Assembly: GCF_002086455.1 (NCBI RefSeq)
Contig: NZ_MVHC01000002.1
Coordinates: 307,888-371,887 of the forward strand
Reading direction: 5' to 3'
DNA length: 64,000 nucleotides
Source of the DNA: Mycolicibacter algericus DSM 45454
GTDB lineage: Bacteria; Actinomycetota; Actinomycetes; Mycobacteriales; Mycobacteriaceae
Within the stretch, counting starts at the first letter, position 1. The number at the start of each line of letters is the position of its first letter. The position numbers were made by a program, and so were the translations under genes. Below the pieces are notes generated by a model that made no database searches, was not told the DNA's origin, and was given only the letters and a program-made list of their open reading frames with translations. Positions 42,227 to 50,896 of the stretch are shown piece by piece.

Positions 42227-44805
42227 CCGGCGACCTCGAAGATGCCGTGGGCGCCGTTTTCGGCGTGCCGCATGTCGTGGTCCATGAACGGGTAGTGGCC
42301 CGGCTCGGGGAAGGTCAGCTCGACGAAACCGCCCTGGGCCGGCGCCAGATCCAACACCTGGGAGCCGCCCGGGCCCCCGGGCTGGTGCGGCGGCCGCAAC
42401 AGCCAGGCGCCCTCTTTGTAGACGGTGTCGAACTGTGTGCCGACGATGTGGAAGGCGATCGTGTCGCCGGGCCCGGCGTTGACCACCCAGACCCGCACCC
42501 GTTCGCCGGCGCGCGCCGGCAGCGGGGCGTGCATGTACTGTGCCGCGGTGCCGTTGAACATCCAGCCGTCGGGCTGTCCGGCGCGGATCGCGGTCGTCTT
42601 GGCGTCGGCATCGGGCGCTCCGGCATAGAGTTGCGCGCCGACCAGGGCGTATTCCCGGTCCACGGCCGGCAGTCCGGGCGGGTCGATGATCACCGCGCCA
42701 TACATGCCGTTGGCGATGTGCAGCGTCATCGGCGGCGTGCTGCAGTGATACAGCCAGGCGCCGGCCCGTCGGGCGGTGAACCGGTAGACCAGCCGCTCCC
42801 CCGGCTCCAGCGTGCGCATCGGCTGGTCCGGTGCAAGCGCCCCGGCGTGAAAGTCGATGCCGTGTCCCATGGTGGAGTCGTTGATCAGGGTGATCTCGAA
42901 GGTGTCCCCGACCCGGCCGTGCAATGTGGGGGCCGGCTCGCTACCGCCGAAGGTCCAGCGGATCTCGCGGCGGCCGGGTGCCACCTCAAGCTCCCGGTCC
43001 ACGGCCCGCAGTTCCACCCGGTGCACGCCGGGTGTTGCCGGCGCCAGCACCGCATCGTACGGCCGCCATCCCGGCGACGGGTCCGCGGCCAGGTTCAGCG
43101 TGGCCGGCACGGGAACTCCCCCACCGTGGTCACCGCCGGTGTGCTCGTGGCGCGGCACGCCGCCGACGGCATGGATCGTCATCGTCATCCCGGCGGCCCG
43201 GTGGCCCGGTACGTCGCACCAGACGTCGCGGTCCTGCCGGATCACCCCGAGATCGAGCACCGCGGTCTGGCCGCGGCTCAGCCGCGGCGTGTGCTCGCCG
43301 GTGTCGACGTGCAGGTCGTGCGGCAGGCCGTCGATGTTGGTGACCCGCAGCACCAGCCGGGTTCCGGCCGCCACCTCGAGCACGTCCGGGGAGAACCGCA
43401 TGTTGTTCAGCGTCACCTCGACCGTGTGTGCCTCGCCGGCGACGTCGGCCACTTCCGAGGACGCCGGCGCCCCCAGTATCAGCGCCGACGCGACCGCGGC
43501 CACCGCGGCCACCGCGACCGCCCCGGTCACCGCAGCGGAGTGCGGTTTGATCGCCTCGACGTCGATCGGTCCGCGCAGCGCCACCGGCAGCGCCAGCCGC
43601 AGCGCCAGCAGCACGAAACTGGCCACCGCGACGGCGGCCAACACCCAGCCGACGATGGGCAACGGCCCCCGCCACGGCCCGGCCACCAGCGGCACGGCGA
43701 CGTTGATCGCAGCCACCCGCACCTGCCAGCCCTGATCCAGGTAGGCGATGACGGCCTTACGAATCGGCGGGCCGTGGGCCACCAGGATCGGCAGCAGCTG
43801 ACTGAGCGCACCGAGCAGGATCTGAGCGACGAAACCCACCGCCAGCAGCGGCAGCAGGGTGTGCTCGACGAATGCGGGCAGCACATCGACGGAGCGGCCC
43901 GCGATCAGCGCGACCACCTCCGTCACGACGGCCACCCCGAGCCAGCCGGTCGCACCGACCAGCATCCAGGCCGCCGGGCCGGTGAAGCTTCGTCCCGGCC
44001 ACAGGCCGACGATCGCCAGACCGACGCCGATCGCATAACCCGCCAGACCTGCCGCCGCCAGCCACCAGCTGTCGGCGAGCAGGCCCGCGGTGGCGATCGC
44101 CAAACCAACGGTCAGGGTCGGCAGCGCACGACGGGCCATCGCGAAGCTGCGCGGGGTGATCTTCTCCCGGATCGTGGTGGGCCACAGGGTGAACAGCGTG
44201 CCCACCACGGTCAGTCCGATCCAGCCGTAGAGCATCACGTGCACGTGGGTCGTCCACAATCGCGCATACCACCGCGCAACGCCGAAGGCCATGGTGGCGC
44301 CGGCCGCCGATCCGATCAGCAGGGCGACGAGGGCAGCCAGATAGAAGCCGACGAGATAGTCGAAGCGCGCCGAGAGCGCCGACTTCTTCATCGCGATCAA
44401 CTCCGCGCCGTGAGCGACGCCGACCACGGCCACGACCGCACCGCCGATACCGGTCAGCGCCTCGGTGTTCCAGGTGACACCCGCCAGGGCGGCGATCACG
44501 CCCGTGTTGAGCACGGCGAGTTTGGCCACCAGGTGCCAGTGCGGCGGGTCGGGGACCCTGCACAGCGTCGTGGTGAAGTGTCCCGACCAGATCACGATCG
44601 CGTTGGTGGCCGCGCCGAGCAGCAGCGCATGCACCGGCAGCCAGATCGGGTGCGCGATGGCGTTGTGTCCGATCAGCAACGCCACCGAGACGGCCAGCCA
44701 GACCAGCACCACGATGTTGGCGCCCAGGAACACCGGCCCGCGCGGCCCGCCCCGGCGGCGCTTCGCGGGTGGTGCCGTGGACGGCGGCGACCCCAACTGA
44801 ATCAT
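42223..44805 (-). CDS. Fusion of polytopic membrane domain, cupredoxin and copper nitrite reductase-like multicopper oxidase
   Basis: An 860-residue three-part protein. Residues about 25-445 contain roughly eleven hydrophobic helices with conserved His (WLPVHALLLG, THVHVMLYGWIGL), resembling NnrS or heme-copper oxidase subunit I-like folds. About 455-545 is a cupredoxin whose copper site is WCDVPGHRAAGM. About 560-860 is a two-domain NirK-like oxidase: His in STMGHGIDFHAG, type 1 copper set in WLYHCSTPPMTLHIANGMYG (split here for brevity), and FHIVGTQF supplying the further type 2 His. NirK enzymes reduce nitrite to nitric oxide; the fused cupredoxin could pass electrons from the membrane part. 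No such gene stands here in M. tuberculosis. Confidence 0.88.
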   Translation of the reverse strand: MIQLGSPPSTAPPAKRRRGGPRGPVFLGANIVVLVWLAVSVALLIGHNAIAHPIWLPVHALLLGAATNAIVIWSGHFTTTLCRVPDPPHWHLVAKLAVLNTGVIAALAGVTWNTEALTGIGGAVVAVVGVAHGAELIAMKKSALSARFDYLVGFYLAALVALLIGSAAGATMAFGVARWYARLWTTHVHVMLYGWIGLTVVGTLFTLWPTTIREKITPRSFAMARRALPTLTVGLAIATAGLLADSWWLAAAGLAGYAIGVGLAIVGLWPGRSFTGPAAWMLVGATGWLGVAVVTEVVALIAGRSVDVLPAFVEHTLLPLLAVGFVAQILLGALSQLLPILVAHGPPIRKAVIAYLDQGWQVRVAAINVAVPLVAGPWRGPLPIVGWVLAAVAVASFVLLALRLALPVALRGPIDVEAIKPHSAAVTGAVAVAAVAAVASALILGAPASSEVADVAGEAHTVEVTLNNMRFSPDVLEVAAGTRLVLRVTNIDGLPHDLHVDTGEHTPRLSRGQTAVLDLGVIRQDRDVWCDVPGHRAAGMTMTIHAVGGVPRHEHTGGDHGGGVPVPATLNLAADPSPGWRPYDAVLAPATPGVHRVELRAVDRELEVAPGRREIRWTFGGSEPAPTLHGRVGDTFEITLINDSTMGHGIDFHAGALAPDQPMRTLEPGERLVYRFTARRAGAWLYHCSTPPMTLHIANGMYGAVIIDPPGLPAVDREYALVGAQLYAGAPDADAKTTAIRAGQPDGWMFNGTAAQYMHAPLPARAGERVRVWVVNAGPGDTIAFHIVGTQFDTVYKEGAWLLRPPHQPGGPGGSQVLDLAPAQGGFVELTFPEPGHYPFMDHDMRHAENGAHGIFEVAG

Positions 44806-44890
44806 GATCGCCAGGCTACGGTGATGGCGCTACCAGGAGAAAGTGCCGTTAGACATCGGTAGCCATCGATACGGTCGGTTCGCCCTCCGA

Positions 44891-46138
44891 TCAGCCGGCG
44901 ACGAACCGGTTCCGGTAGTCACGCAGGCGTGCGGCGATCTCGTCGGTGTTCAGCCCCACGTCGGCCGGCTGGTAGTCCACCGTGCCGTAGCGGCCGCGGG
45001 GGTGGTCGGCGCGGAACTGGGTCATCGCTTCTTTGGCCCGGGTATCAAGCGGCTGGCCCGCGAGCTCGTAGATGGCGGCGACGGTGCCGTCCTCGTCGGC
45101 CATGAAGTCATCGAAGCGCACATCGATGGACTGCGCCGCCGGCAGCACGTCGCGATCGGCCAGACACCCGCTGAGTAGGTCGTCGGCTCGATCGAACCAG
45201 TACGCCGAGATCTTGACCGGGTCCGGACGGTCGCATCCCATTCGCGCCGCATAGCTGATCATCGTCGTCATCGACTGTGTTACCTCGACCGGATCCCGGT
45301 GAGTGACAACGAAGGTGGCGTCGGGGAATGTGGCGTACAGCGCCGGGAACTGTTCCAGATGCTGCGGCGATTTGAGCACCCAGCGGGTGCCGCCGCGCAG
45401 CCATTGCAGGGCCTGCAGGCTGCGTTTCAGGTAGGCGTATGACGCGGTTTGGTCGTGGGCCTTGTACTGCTGCGCGAAGGTCGGCAGAAAGTAGCTGCAT
45501 TCGAAGAGCATTCCGGAGATGTCGTTGCCCAGCAGCTGGATCTCCTCGTGCGCGTGGTCGACGGTCATGTCGTGCATGCGCTTGAACTCGGGCATCGAGG
45601 TGTTGATCAGGTCCAGCCCGACCGCGCAGCGGTCACGCCGGGCCTGCGGATCGGGCTCGCCGGGTGTGGCTATCGGCTCCAGGCTTTCCCAGTAGGGCAG
45701 GTACCGCAGCGCGGGGTCGGCGGCGATCAGGTTGTGCAGATGGGTGGTCCCGGTACGGGGCAGCCCGCAGATGATGATCGGGCGTTCGATCGCGACGTCT
45801 TCGATCTCGGGGTTCGTCGCGATCAGGTCTTCCAGCCGTAGCCGGTTGACCAGGTGACCGGCCAGCTGCTCGAACGCCATCGCTCGCCCCACGCCGGACA
45901 GCTCGGCTTCGTCGACCAGCGATCCGCACAGTACGTCGAGACGTTCCCGGAATGCGTTGTCGCCCCAATTGTCCAGTCCCGTTCGTTCGGTCGCAGCCCG
46001 CAACAGCGCCTCGGGTGTCAGCTGCAGCGCGGCGCCGTAGCCGGCCAGTCCTTCGCGCATCGGGCGCGCGGCCTCGGGAAAGACCGGGTTGGCCAGGTCC
46101 TCGAGCCGGATGGCACCCGGACGGGTGGCGGCGCTCAC
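44891..46138 (-). CDS. Sulfotransferase family protein
   Basis: A 415-residue PAPS-dependent sulfotransferase-like protein. The 5'-phosphosulfate loop is ICGLPRTGTTHLHNLI and the 3'-phosphate site is VVTHRDPVEVTQSM, with a further conserved YAYLKRSLQALQWL. Mycobacteria have many homologues (Stf-like) whose substrates, often glycolipids or steroids, are mostly unknown. The GTG start overlaps the stop of the DUF1214 gene (GTGA). It is the last gene of a TetR-DUF1214-sulfotransferase operon. Confidence 0.9.
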   Translation of the reverse strand: MSAATRPGAIRLEDLANPVFPEAARPMREGLAGYGAALQLTPEALLRAATERTGLDNWGDNAFRERLDVLCGSLVDEAELSGVGRAMAFEQLAGHLVNRLRLEDLIATNPEIEDVAIERPIIICGLPRTGTTHLHNLIAADPALRYLPYWESLEPIATPGEPDPQARRDRCAVGLDLINTSMPEFKRMHDMTVDHAHEEIQLLGNDISGMLFECSYFLPTFAQQYKAHDQTASYAYLKRSLQALQWLRGGTRWVLKSPQHLEQFPALYATFPDATFVVTHRDPVEVTQSMTTMISYAARMGCDRPDPVKISAYWFDRADDLLSGCLADRDVLPAAQSIDVRFDDFMADEDGTVAAIYELAGQPLDTRAKEAMTQFRADHPRGRYGTVDYQPADVGLNTDEIAARLRDYRNRFVAG

Positions 46139-47208
46139 CAGACCAGCTCTGCGACGTCGACGACCCGGCAGTTCAGCGAATCGGGGGTGGCCTCGGGCAG
46201 GAACCAGCGCAGCCAGATCAGGCCTTTGGACCGGCCGGCGGTGGACACCCAATTCGGATGCCCGGGGTCGGTTTCGCTGATCACGATCTGCCAGGACCCG
46301 TCGGGTGCGTAGGTGACGTGCGCACCGTTGATCGTGACGCGTTCGCGGGTGTAGTCGTAGGTGTGCAGGAACGGATTCCACAGGCACAGGTTCCAGAACA
46401 CACACTCCGGCGAGGTACCTTCAATGACCAGCGCCTGGCCGGGTTGCAGTTCGTAGGCTCCCATGGCGTACGCGGCGTCACCGGCGGCCCAGCCCACCGT
46501 GCGACTCGGCACGGGGTACGGGTCCTGCAGTGCGTTGGCCGGCAACCGTACCGGCGCCATCGCAGCCTGCTCACGGATCCAGGTCCGTGCCGCGCGCATC
46601 CGCCGGCTCAGGTCGGCGCGGCTATCGGGGCGACGCGGCGTGTCCTCGAGCGCCTCGATCATCCATTGGGCTCGCCGGTCCGTGCCCGGCTCGGTGCAGT
46701 AGTCGCGGGTCAGGATGAAGACCGCGTCAGGTTCGAGCTTGAGCCAATTGCCCTGTTGCTCAGTGGCGCTGATGACGAACTCGAAGTCGCGGTCGGTGTC
46801 GCAGCCCAGGTCACGGTCGTTGATCGTGTCGATGATGCGGTCGCTGTAGCGGCCGTCGTCGGGGCCGCCGTAGACGGTCATGGACAGGTAGACCGCGTCG
46901 CCGCGGTTGCCGGTGACCCGGTAGCTGCGGCCGGGGTCGATCGGTGCCAGCTGGTAGAAGGCGTCGGAGTTGTCGCCGCCCCACTTCAGGTACGGGCCGA
47001 TCACGTCGACCAGGATCGGCTTGTCGGCGTCCCCCCAGATGTAGGCGTCGGCGGCGACCCGCAGCAGGCTCAGCGCCCACCGGTAGCCGTCGAGGATGTC
47101 GGCCTCCTCCAGTGGCGGATCGGCGCCCAACAGCCGCTGCTCGACGGCGCGAACCTCCTCGAGCAGGTCCCCGAATGCCTGAGACAGCTCCGACGACTCG
47201 TCACCCAT
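46135..47208 (-). CDS. DUF1214 domain protein
   Basis: A 357-residue protein with a C-terminal DUF1214 domain (about 230-355; GYRWALSLLRVAADAYIWGD near the start, ECVFWNLCLWNPFLHTYDY and HPNWVSTAGRSKGL at the end). No signal peptide is seen. Family function is unknown; genes of this type often accompany sulfotransferases and TetR regulators in mycobacteria. AGGAG lies 7 nt before ATG 47208. It overlaps the TetR stop by 8 nt and the sulfotransferase start by 4 nt, so the three are translated as a unit. Confidence 0.88.
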   Translation of the reverse strand: MGDESSELSQAFGDLLEEVRAVEQRLLGADPPLEEADILDGYRWALSLLRVAADAYIWGDADKPILVDVIGPYLKWGGDNSDAFYQLAPIDPGRSYRVTGNRGDAVYLSMTVYGGPDDGRYSDRIIDTINDRDLGCDTDRDFEFVISATEQQGNWLKLEPDAVFILTRDYCTEPGTDRRAQWMIEALEDTPRRPDSRADLSRRMRAARTWIREQAAMAPVRLPANALQDPYPVPSRTVGWAAGDAAYAMGAYELQPGQALVIEGTSPECVFWNLCLWNPFLHTYDYTRERVTINGAHVTYAPDGSWQIVISETDPGHPNWVSTAGRSKGLIWLRWFLPEATPDSLNCRVVDVAELVW

Positions 47209-47827
47209 CACGGTTCTCCTTCTTTCTCATTCCTTGCAGCACCAGGGAGCAGAGTCGGTCGACAGCGTCGACGGTGTCGGCGGCCAGCACCTGGGCGATG
47301 TAGAAGCTGGTGCCCACCAGCAGGTCGTAGGCGATCTCGACGTCGACGTCGGCGCCGAGCACGCCTTGGTCGATGCCGGTGCTGATCAGTTCCCCGAACG
47401 CGGTGCGGGTCTGCTCGTCGAGCAGCTGCTGGGTGCGGATGAACAGCTCCGGGTCGCGGTGGCGGTCGGCCAGGATGCCCAGCGCCGCGGCGGCCACCTC
47501 CGGTGAGCGCCAGAACGCGAAGACTCCGGCCACGAACCGGCGCAGGTCCGCCTCGAAGTCGCCCGAGCTGGTCAGCAGGTCCCCGACGGTCGAGCCGAAG
47601 ACCGCGTCGAACACCAGGTGGGTCTTCGACGGCCAGCGCCGGTAGACGGTGGGGCGGCTGACGTCCGCCTCTCGTGCGATCGCCTCGATGGAGACCTGGT
47701 CGTAACCGTCACGGGCGAGCAGCCGGCGGGCTGCCTCGGCGATGGCCTGCTCGGTGCGCGGATTGCGCGGCCGACCGCGGGCGGTGGGGGCGGATTGCGG
47801 TGCCGTCACCCGATCGTCGTTGCCCAC
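47201..47827 (-). CDS. TetR-family transcriptional regulator
   Basis: A 208-residue TetR regulator. The DNA-binding domain is at about 20-70, with AEAARRLLARDGYDQVSIEA and the recognition segment ADVSRPTVYRRWPSKTHLV. The C-terminal ligand domain is not assignable. A perfect 15-bp palindrome lies 16 nt upstream of its start, and the gene leads the DUF1214-sulfotransferase operon, so autoregulation of the operon is likely. Confidence 0.92.
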   Translation of the reverse strand: MGNDDRVTAPQSAPTARGRPRNPRTEQAIAEAARRLLARDGYDQVSIEAIAREADVSRPTVYRRWPSKTHLVFDAVFGSTVGDLLTSSGDFEADLRRFVAGVFAFWRSPEVAAAALGILADRHRDPELFIRTQQLLDEQTRTAFGELISTGIDQGVLGADVDVEIAYDLLVGTSFYIAQVLAADTVDAVDRLCSLVLQGMRKKENRDG

Positions 47828-47842
47828 GAACCAAATATTTAC

Positions 47843-47857
47843 ATTACGTAACGTAAT
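47843..47857. promoter_or_regulatory. Perfect 15-bp palindrome, candidate TetR operator
   Basis: ATTACGT-A-ACGTAAT is perfectly symmetric around one central base and lies 16 nt upstream of the TetR start codon. It also ends 19 nt after the stop of the methyltransferase gene that reads in the same direction. Size and place fit a TetR dimer site. Confidence 0.7.
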
Positions 47858-47875
47858 TCGTCAATGGCGTGCCGG

Positions 47876-48697
47876 TCAGAAGGCGTAGCGGTGGTACCGC
47901 GCCAGGTTCGCCATCGCCGGAACCAGCGACATCGCCTTGCCCAGCGCCCGGTAACGGCGGGGAAGCATCTGGTAGGTGTCTGACTCGAACCAGCGCAGGC
48001 ACTCCACCAACCGCGTGCCCGGAACGGCGGCGAGGATCTCGCGGGGCTCGTCGATCCCCCACTGCAGCTTTGCCCCGGAGCGGCGGACCACGGCATTGGC
48101 CCACTGGGTCTTGATACCCAACCGGCTGAAGGCGTCGAACTGTAATTCCCCGCGCGCGCAGTGCTCGACGACCCGGCGCAGCAATGCGACGCCGGCTTGT
48201 TCGGTGAGGTACATGGCCAGCCCCTCACCGAGCATCAATGTCGGTCGGTCGGTGGGGATTTCGGCCAGCCACGCCGGGTCGGTGACCGATGCCGCGACCA
48301 CGTGGTTGTGTTCGCGCGCGGGGAGTAGCCGACGGCGCAGGTCGGCGACGCACCTATAGTCGATGTCATACCAGTCGACTCCGTCGCCGGGTTGCAGCCG
48401 GAAGTATCGCGCGTCGAGCCCACAGCCCACATGCAGCACCACCGCGTCGGGGTTGATCGCCAGGAATTGGCCGGCCCAGGTATCGAAGTGCGCCGAACGG
48501 GTGGTCACCGACGGTGACCGGGCGGCGGTGATGGTGGTCTTGCTCCAGTCGTAGTCGATGCGTTCGACCGCGTCCTTGGCGTAGCGATCACCCAGAATCG
48601 GCTCGGGCAGATCCGCGTCCAGCGCCTTGGCGTACAACGTCGCGAGCATGGTCTGCGGCGCTCCGCGCAGGTCCACCCGCGCCTTGTCATCGGTCAT
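47876..48697 (-). CDS. Class I SAM-dependent methyltransferase of the PPM1/LCMT family
   Basis: A 273-residue methyltransferase. The SAM-binding motif I is VVLHVGCGLDARYF and a second conserved block is TLMLGEGLAMYLTE, both typical of the leucine carboxyl methyltransferase-like family, which is expanded in mycobacteria and includes O-methyltransferases of small metabolites. The substrate is unknown. It lies upstream of the TetR palindrome on the same strand, and 63 nt separate its start from the next gene's stop. The ribosome site is weak. Confidence 0.88.
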   Translation of the reverse strand: MTDDKARVDLRGAPQTMLATLYAKALDADLPEPILGDRYAKDAVERIDYDWSKTTITAARSPSVTTRSAHFDTWAGQFLAINPDAVVLHVGCGLDARYFRLQPGDGVDWYDIDYRCVADLRRRLLPAREHNHVVAASVTDPAWLAEIPTDRPTLMLGEGLAMYLTEQAGVALLRRVVEHCARGELQFDAFSRLGIKTQWANAVVRRSGAKLQWGIDEPREILAAVPGTRLVECLRWFESDTYQMLPRRYRALGKAMSLVPAMANLARYHRYAF

Positions 48698-48760
48698 GGA
48701 TTCGAGGCTAGCTCCGCCCGGGAGCGCTCGCGCCGAACTGAACGCCTCGCGGCGCGGTGT

Positions 48761-49690
48761 TCAGTCCTCGGGCGTCATCCACTGCCGTTCAACGGCTTTG
48801 ACCAGCGCCGTCAGCGTCATGTTGACCGGAGCCTGCTGCTCGACCTGCGCTGCCTGGCGCACCACCGCGCCGTTGATCACGTCGATCTCGCTGACCCGGC
48901 GGGCCAGGTGGTCCAGCAGCGCCGACGGTTTGGCGTCGGGCAGCTGCGCCCCGAAGGCCCGGACGTGCGCAACCGGGTCCGCCACGGCGATGTCGATCCC
49001 GGCGGCGCGGGCCACCGCCCAGGCCTCGGTGGCGGCGGCGCGGCTGACCGGTCCCATATCTGCGTCGTCCATGACCTGCCCCACCGTCATGCCCGTCAGT
49101 GCGCACGGCGCGCTGTAGGCGACATTGCAGATCAACTTCTCCCACTGCATCGCGGCGATGTCGGCGACTGCAGCCGCGTCGAATCCGGCGTCGGTCCACA
49201 CTCGCGCGATCTCCTCGACCGCCGAAAACGGCAGCGCCGCATAAGCTCCGAACCGGACCGCCCGCATCGCGTTGTGGTGCGCGTGTCCGGGCGCGGGACG
49301 TGACGCGCCGAAACCACTGGCGATGCCCACCGCCACCCGCTCGGCTCCCACGATGTCGGCGACGGTGTCGGCCGATCCCAGTCCGTTCTGGATGGTCAGC
49401 ACCGGTGTGTCCTCGCCGAGCAGCGGCAGTGCCTGGGTGGCCCCGGCGGCGACGTCGGCGGCTTTGACCGCGAGCACCACCAGGCCCATCGGCTCTGCCG
49501 GCGCCACGGCGGCCGCCCGCATCGCCACCACCTGATCGGATTGCGGCCCGCTGATGCGCAGGCCGTCCCGGTTGATCGCTTCGACGTGCGCGGGTGAGCG
49601 GTCCAGGGCCAGTACGTCGTTGCCGGCGGCGGCCAGTCGCCCGGCGTAGATCGATCCCATGGCGCCGCATCCGATGACCGCGATCTTCAT
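48761..49690 (-). CDS. Ketopantoate reductase-like (ApbA/PanE) dehydrogenase
   Basis: A 309-residue NADP-dependent 2-hydroxyacid dehydrogenase-like protein. The N-terminal Rossmann motif is IAVIGCGAMGSIYAGRL, followed by VLAVKAADV and LTIQNGLGSADT, and the C-terminal helical domain has the catalytic Lys in QWEKLICNVAYSAPCALTG. It may reduce 2-dehydropantoate or, given its neighbour, another branched or hydroxylated 2-oxo acid. The ATG overlaps the stop of the upstream enolase-superfamily gene (ATGA), so both probably belong to one pathway. Confidence 0.88.
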   Translation of the reverse strand: MKIAVIGCGAMGSIYAGRLAAAGNDVLALDRSPAHVEAINRDGLRISGPQSDQVVAMRAAAVAPAEPMGLVVLAVKAADVAAGATQALPLLGEDTPVLTIQNGLGSADTVADIVGAERVAVGIASGFGASRPAPGHAHHNAMRAVRFGAYAALPFSAVEEIARVWTDAGFDAAAVADIAAMQWEKLICNVAYSAPCALTGMTVGQVMDDADMGPVSRAAATEAWAVARAAGIDIAVADPVAHVRAFGAQLPDAKPSALLDHLARRVSEIDVINGAVVRQAAQVEQQAPVNMTLTALVKAVERQWMTPED

Positions 49691-50871
49691 CTGCTCATGC
49701 CTCCCATGAGGGCGATCGCGGCGAGCAGGTCGGGCTTTTCCTCGAGCCCGAATCCCGGGGCGTCGGTGGGCGCGATGGTGCCACCGGCCAGCCGGCATCC
49801 GGGCGAGTAGCCGCCGAAGGGTGCGAACACCCCGGGATAGGACTCGCAGCCTCCCAAGCCCAACCCCACCGCGATGTGCAGGTTGATCAGGTGGCCGCCG
49901 TGCGGGAAGGCACAACCGCGGTCGAAGCCGTGCGACTCGAGTACCTCGATCATGCGGGCGTATTCGGTCAACCCGTAGCTGAGTCCCGCGTCCATCTGGA
50001 AGACGTCGCGGCCCGGGCGCATGCCGCCGTAGCGCACCAGGTTGGTCACGTCACGCGCGGAGAACAGGTTCTCGCCGGTGGCGACCGCTCCCGGGTAACC
50101 GGCGATCAGTTGGGCGTTCAGCACGAAGTCCAGCGGATCGCCGGGCTCCTCGTACCAGCGCAGGCCGTAGGGGCTCAGCGCCTGCGCCCACTGCCCAGCG
50201 GCTGTGGCGTCGAATCGACCGTTGGCGTCGACGGCCACCCGTGCGCCGCTGCCCACCACGTCGATGACCGCCTCGATGCGGTCCAGGTCCTCGCGCATCG
50301 GCGCGCCGCCGATCTTTATCTTGACCGCGTCATAGCCCAGGTCGAGATAGCCGCGCATCTCGGTCCGGAGCCGGTCCAAGCCGTCTGCCTGATAGTAGTA
50401 CCCGCCCGCGGCATACACCGGAACCGCTGCCACGGCTTCATTCCAGCCCAAGTTCCGGCCGAAGTGTCGCGCGATGGTGCGGTAGGCGGGTTCGTCGGCG
50501 AGTTTCGCTTTGAGATCCCAGCACGCCAGTTCCAGGGCCGCCGCCGCGCCGGCGCGGTCGCCGTGGCCGCCGGGCTTCTCGTCGACGAGCGCCTGGTACA
50601 GCACCCGGGCGGGGTCGATGTGGCCGTCATCGTCGAGTAGCGACTCCGGGTCGGCGCGCAGCACCCGCGGGATCATCCGATTGGCCAGGATGCCTCCCTG
50701 GGCGAATCGGCCGATTGAGTTGAACGCGATGCCGGTCACCGGTTTCCCGTTCCGTATCCGGTCGGTGACGATGGCGACCAGTGACACGGTATGCCGGGAG
50801 AAGTCCACCAGTGCGTTGGCGATCTCGCCGCTCAATGGCACCGATCTTTCGACGATCCGGGTGATGCGCAC
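49687..50871 (-). CDS. Enolase-superfamily dehydratase resembling D(-)-tartrate dehydratase
   Basis: A 394-residue member of the mandelate-racemase branch of the enolase superfamily. The catalytic Lys pair is in AVKIKIGGAP, metal ligands are the Asp of VAVDANGRF, Glu of WYEEPGDP and Glu of ATGENLFS, and the C-terminal His lies in AFPHGGHLIN. YAAGGYYY, RYGGMRPGRD and GLGGCESYPGVF closely recall the D-tartrate dehydratase TarD of Bradyrhizobium as I remember it. AGGAG lies 9 nt before the GTG. It starts 25 nt after citE and is coupled to the ApbA-like gene. The exact sugar-acid substrate is inferred. Confidence 0.85.
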   Translation of the reverse strand: MRITRIVERSVPLSGEIANALVDFSRHTVSLVAIVTDRIRNGKPVTGIAFNSIGRFAQGGILANRMIPRVLRADPESLLDDDGHIDPARVLYQALVDEKPGGHGDRAGAAAALELACWDLKAKLADEPAYRTIARHFGRNLGWNEAVAAVPVYAAGGYYYQADGLDRLRTEMRGYLDLGYDAVKIKIGGAPMREDLDRIEAVIDVVGSGARVAVDANGRFDATAAGQWAQALSPYGLRWYEEPGDPLDFVLNAQLIAGYPGAVATGENLFSARDVTNLVRYGGMRPGRDVFQMDAGLSYGLTEYARMIEVLESHGFDRGCAFPHGGHLINLHIAVGLGLGGCESYPGVFAPFGGYSPGCRLAGGTIAPTDAPGFGLEEKPDLLAAIALMGGMSR

Positions 50872-50896
50872 GCGCCGTCGCTCCTGTCGGTAGGCG

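Noticed and set aside
42247..44862. 871-residue plus-strand frame opposite the copper reductase fusion
   Set aside because: Arg/Gly/His/Gln-rich nonsense protein produced by GC-biased third positions; no ribosome site or domain.
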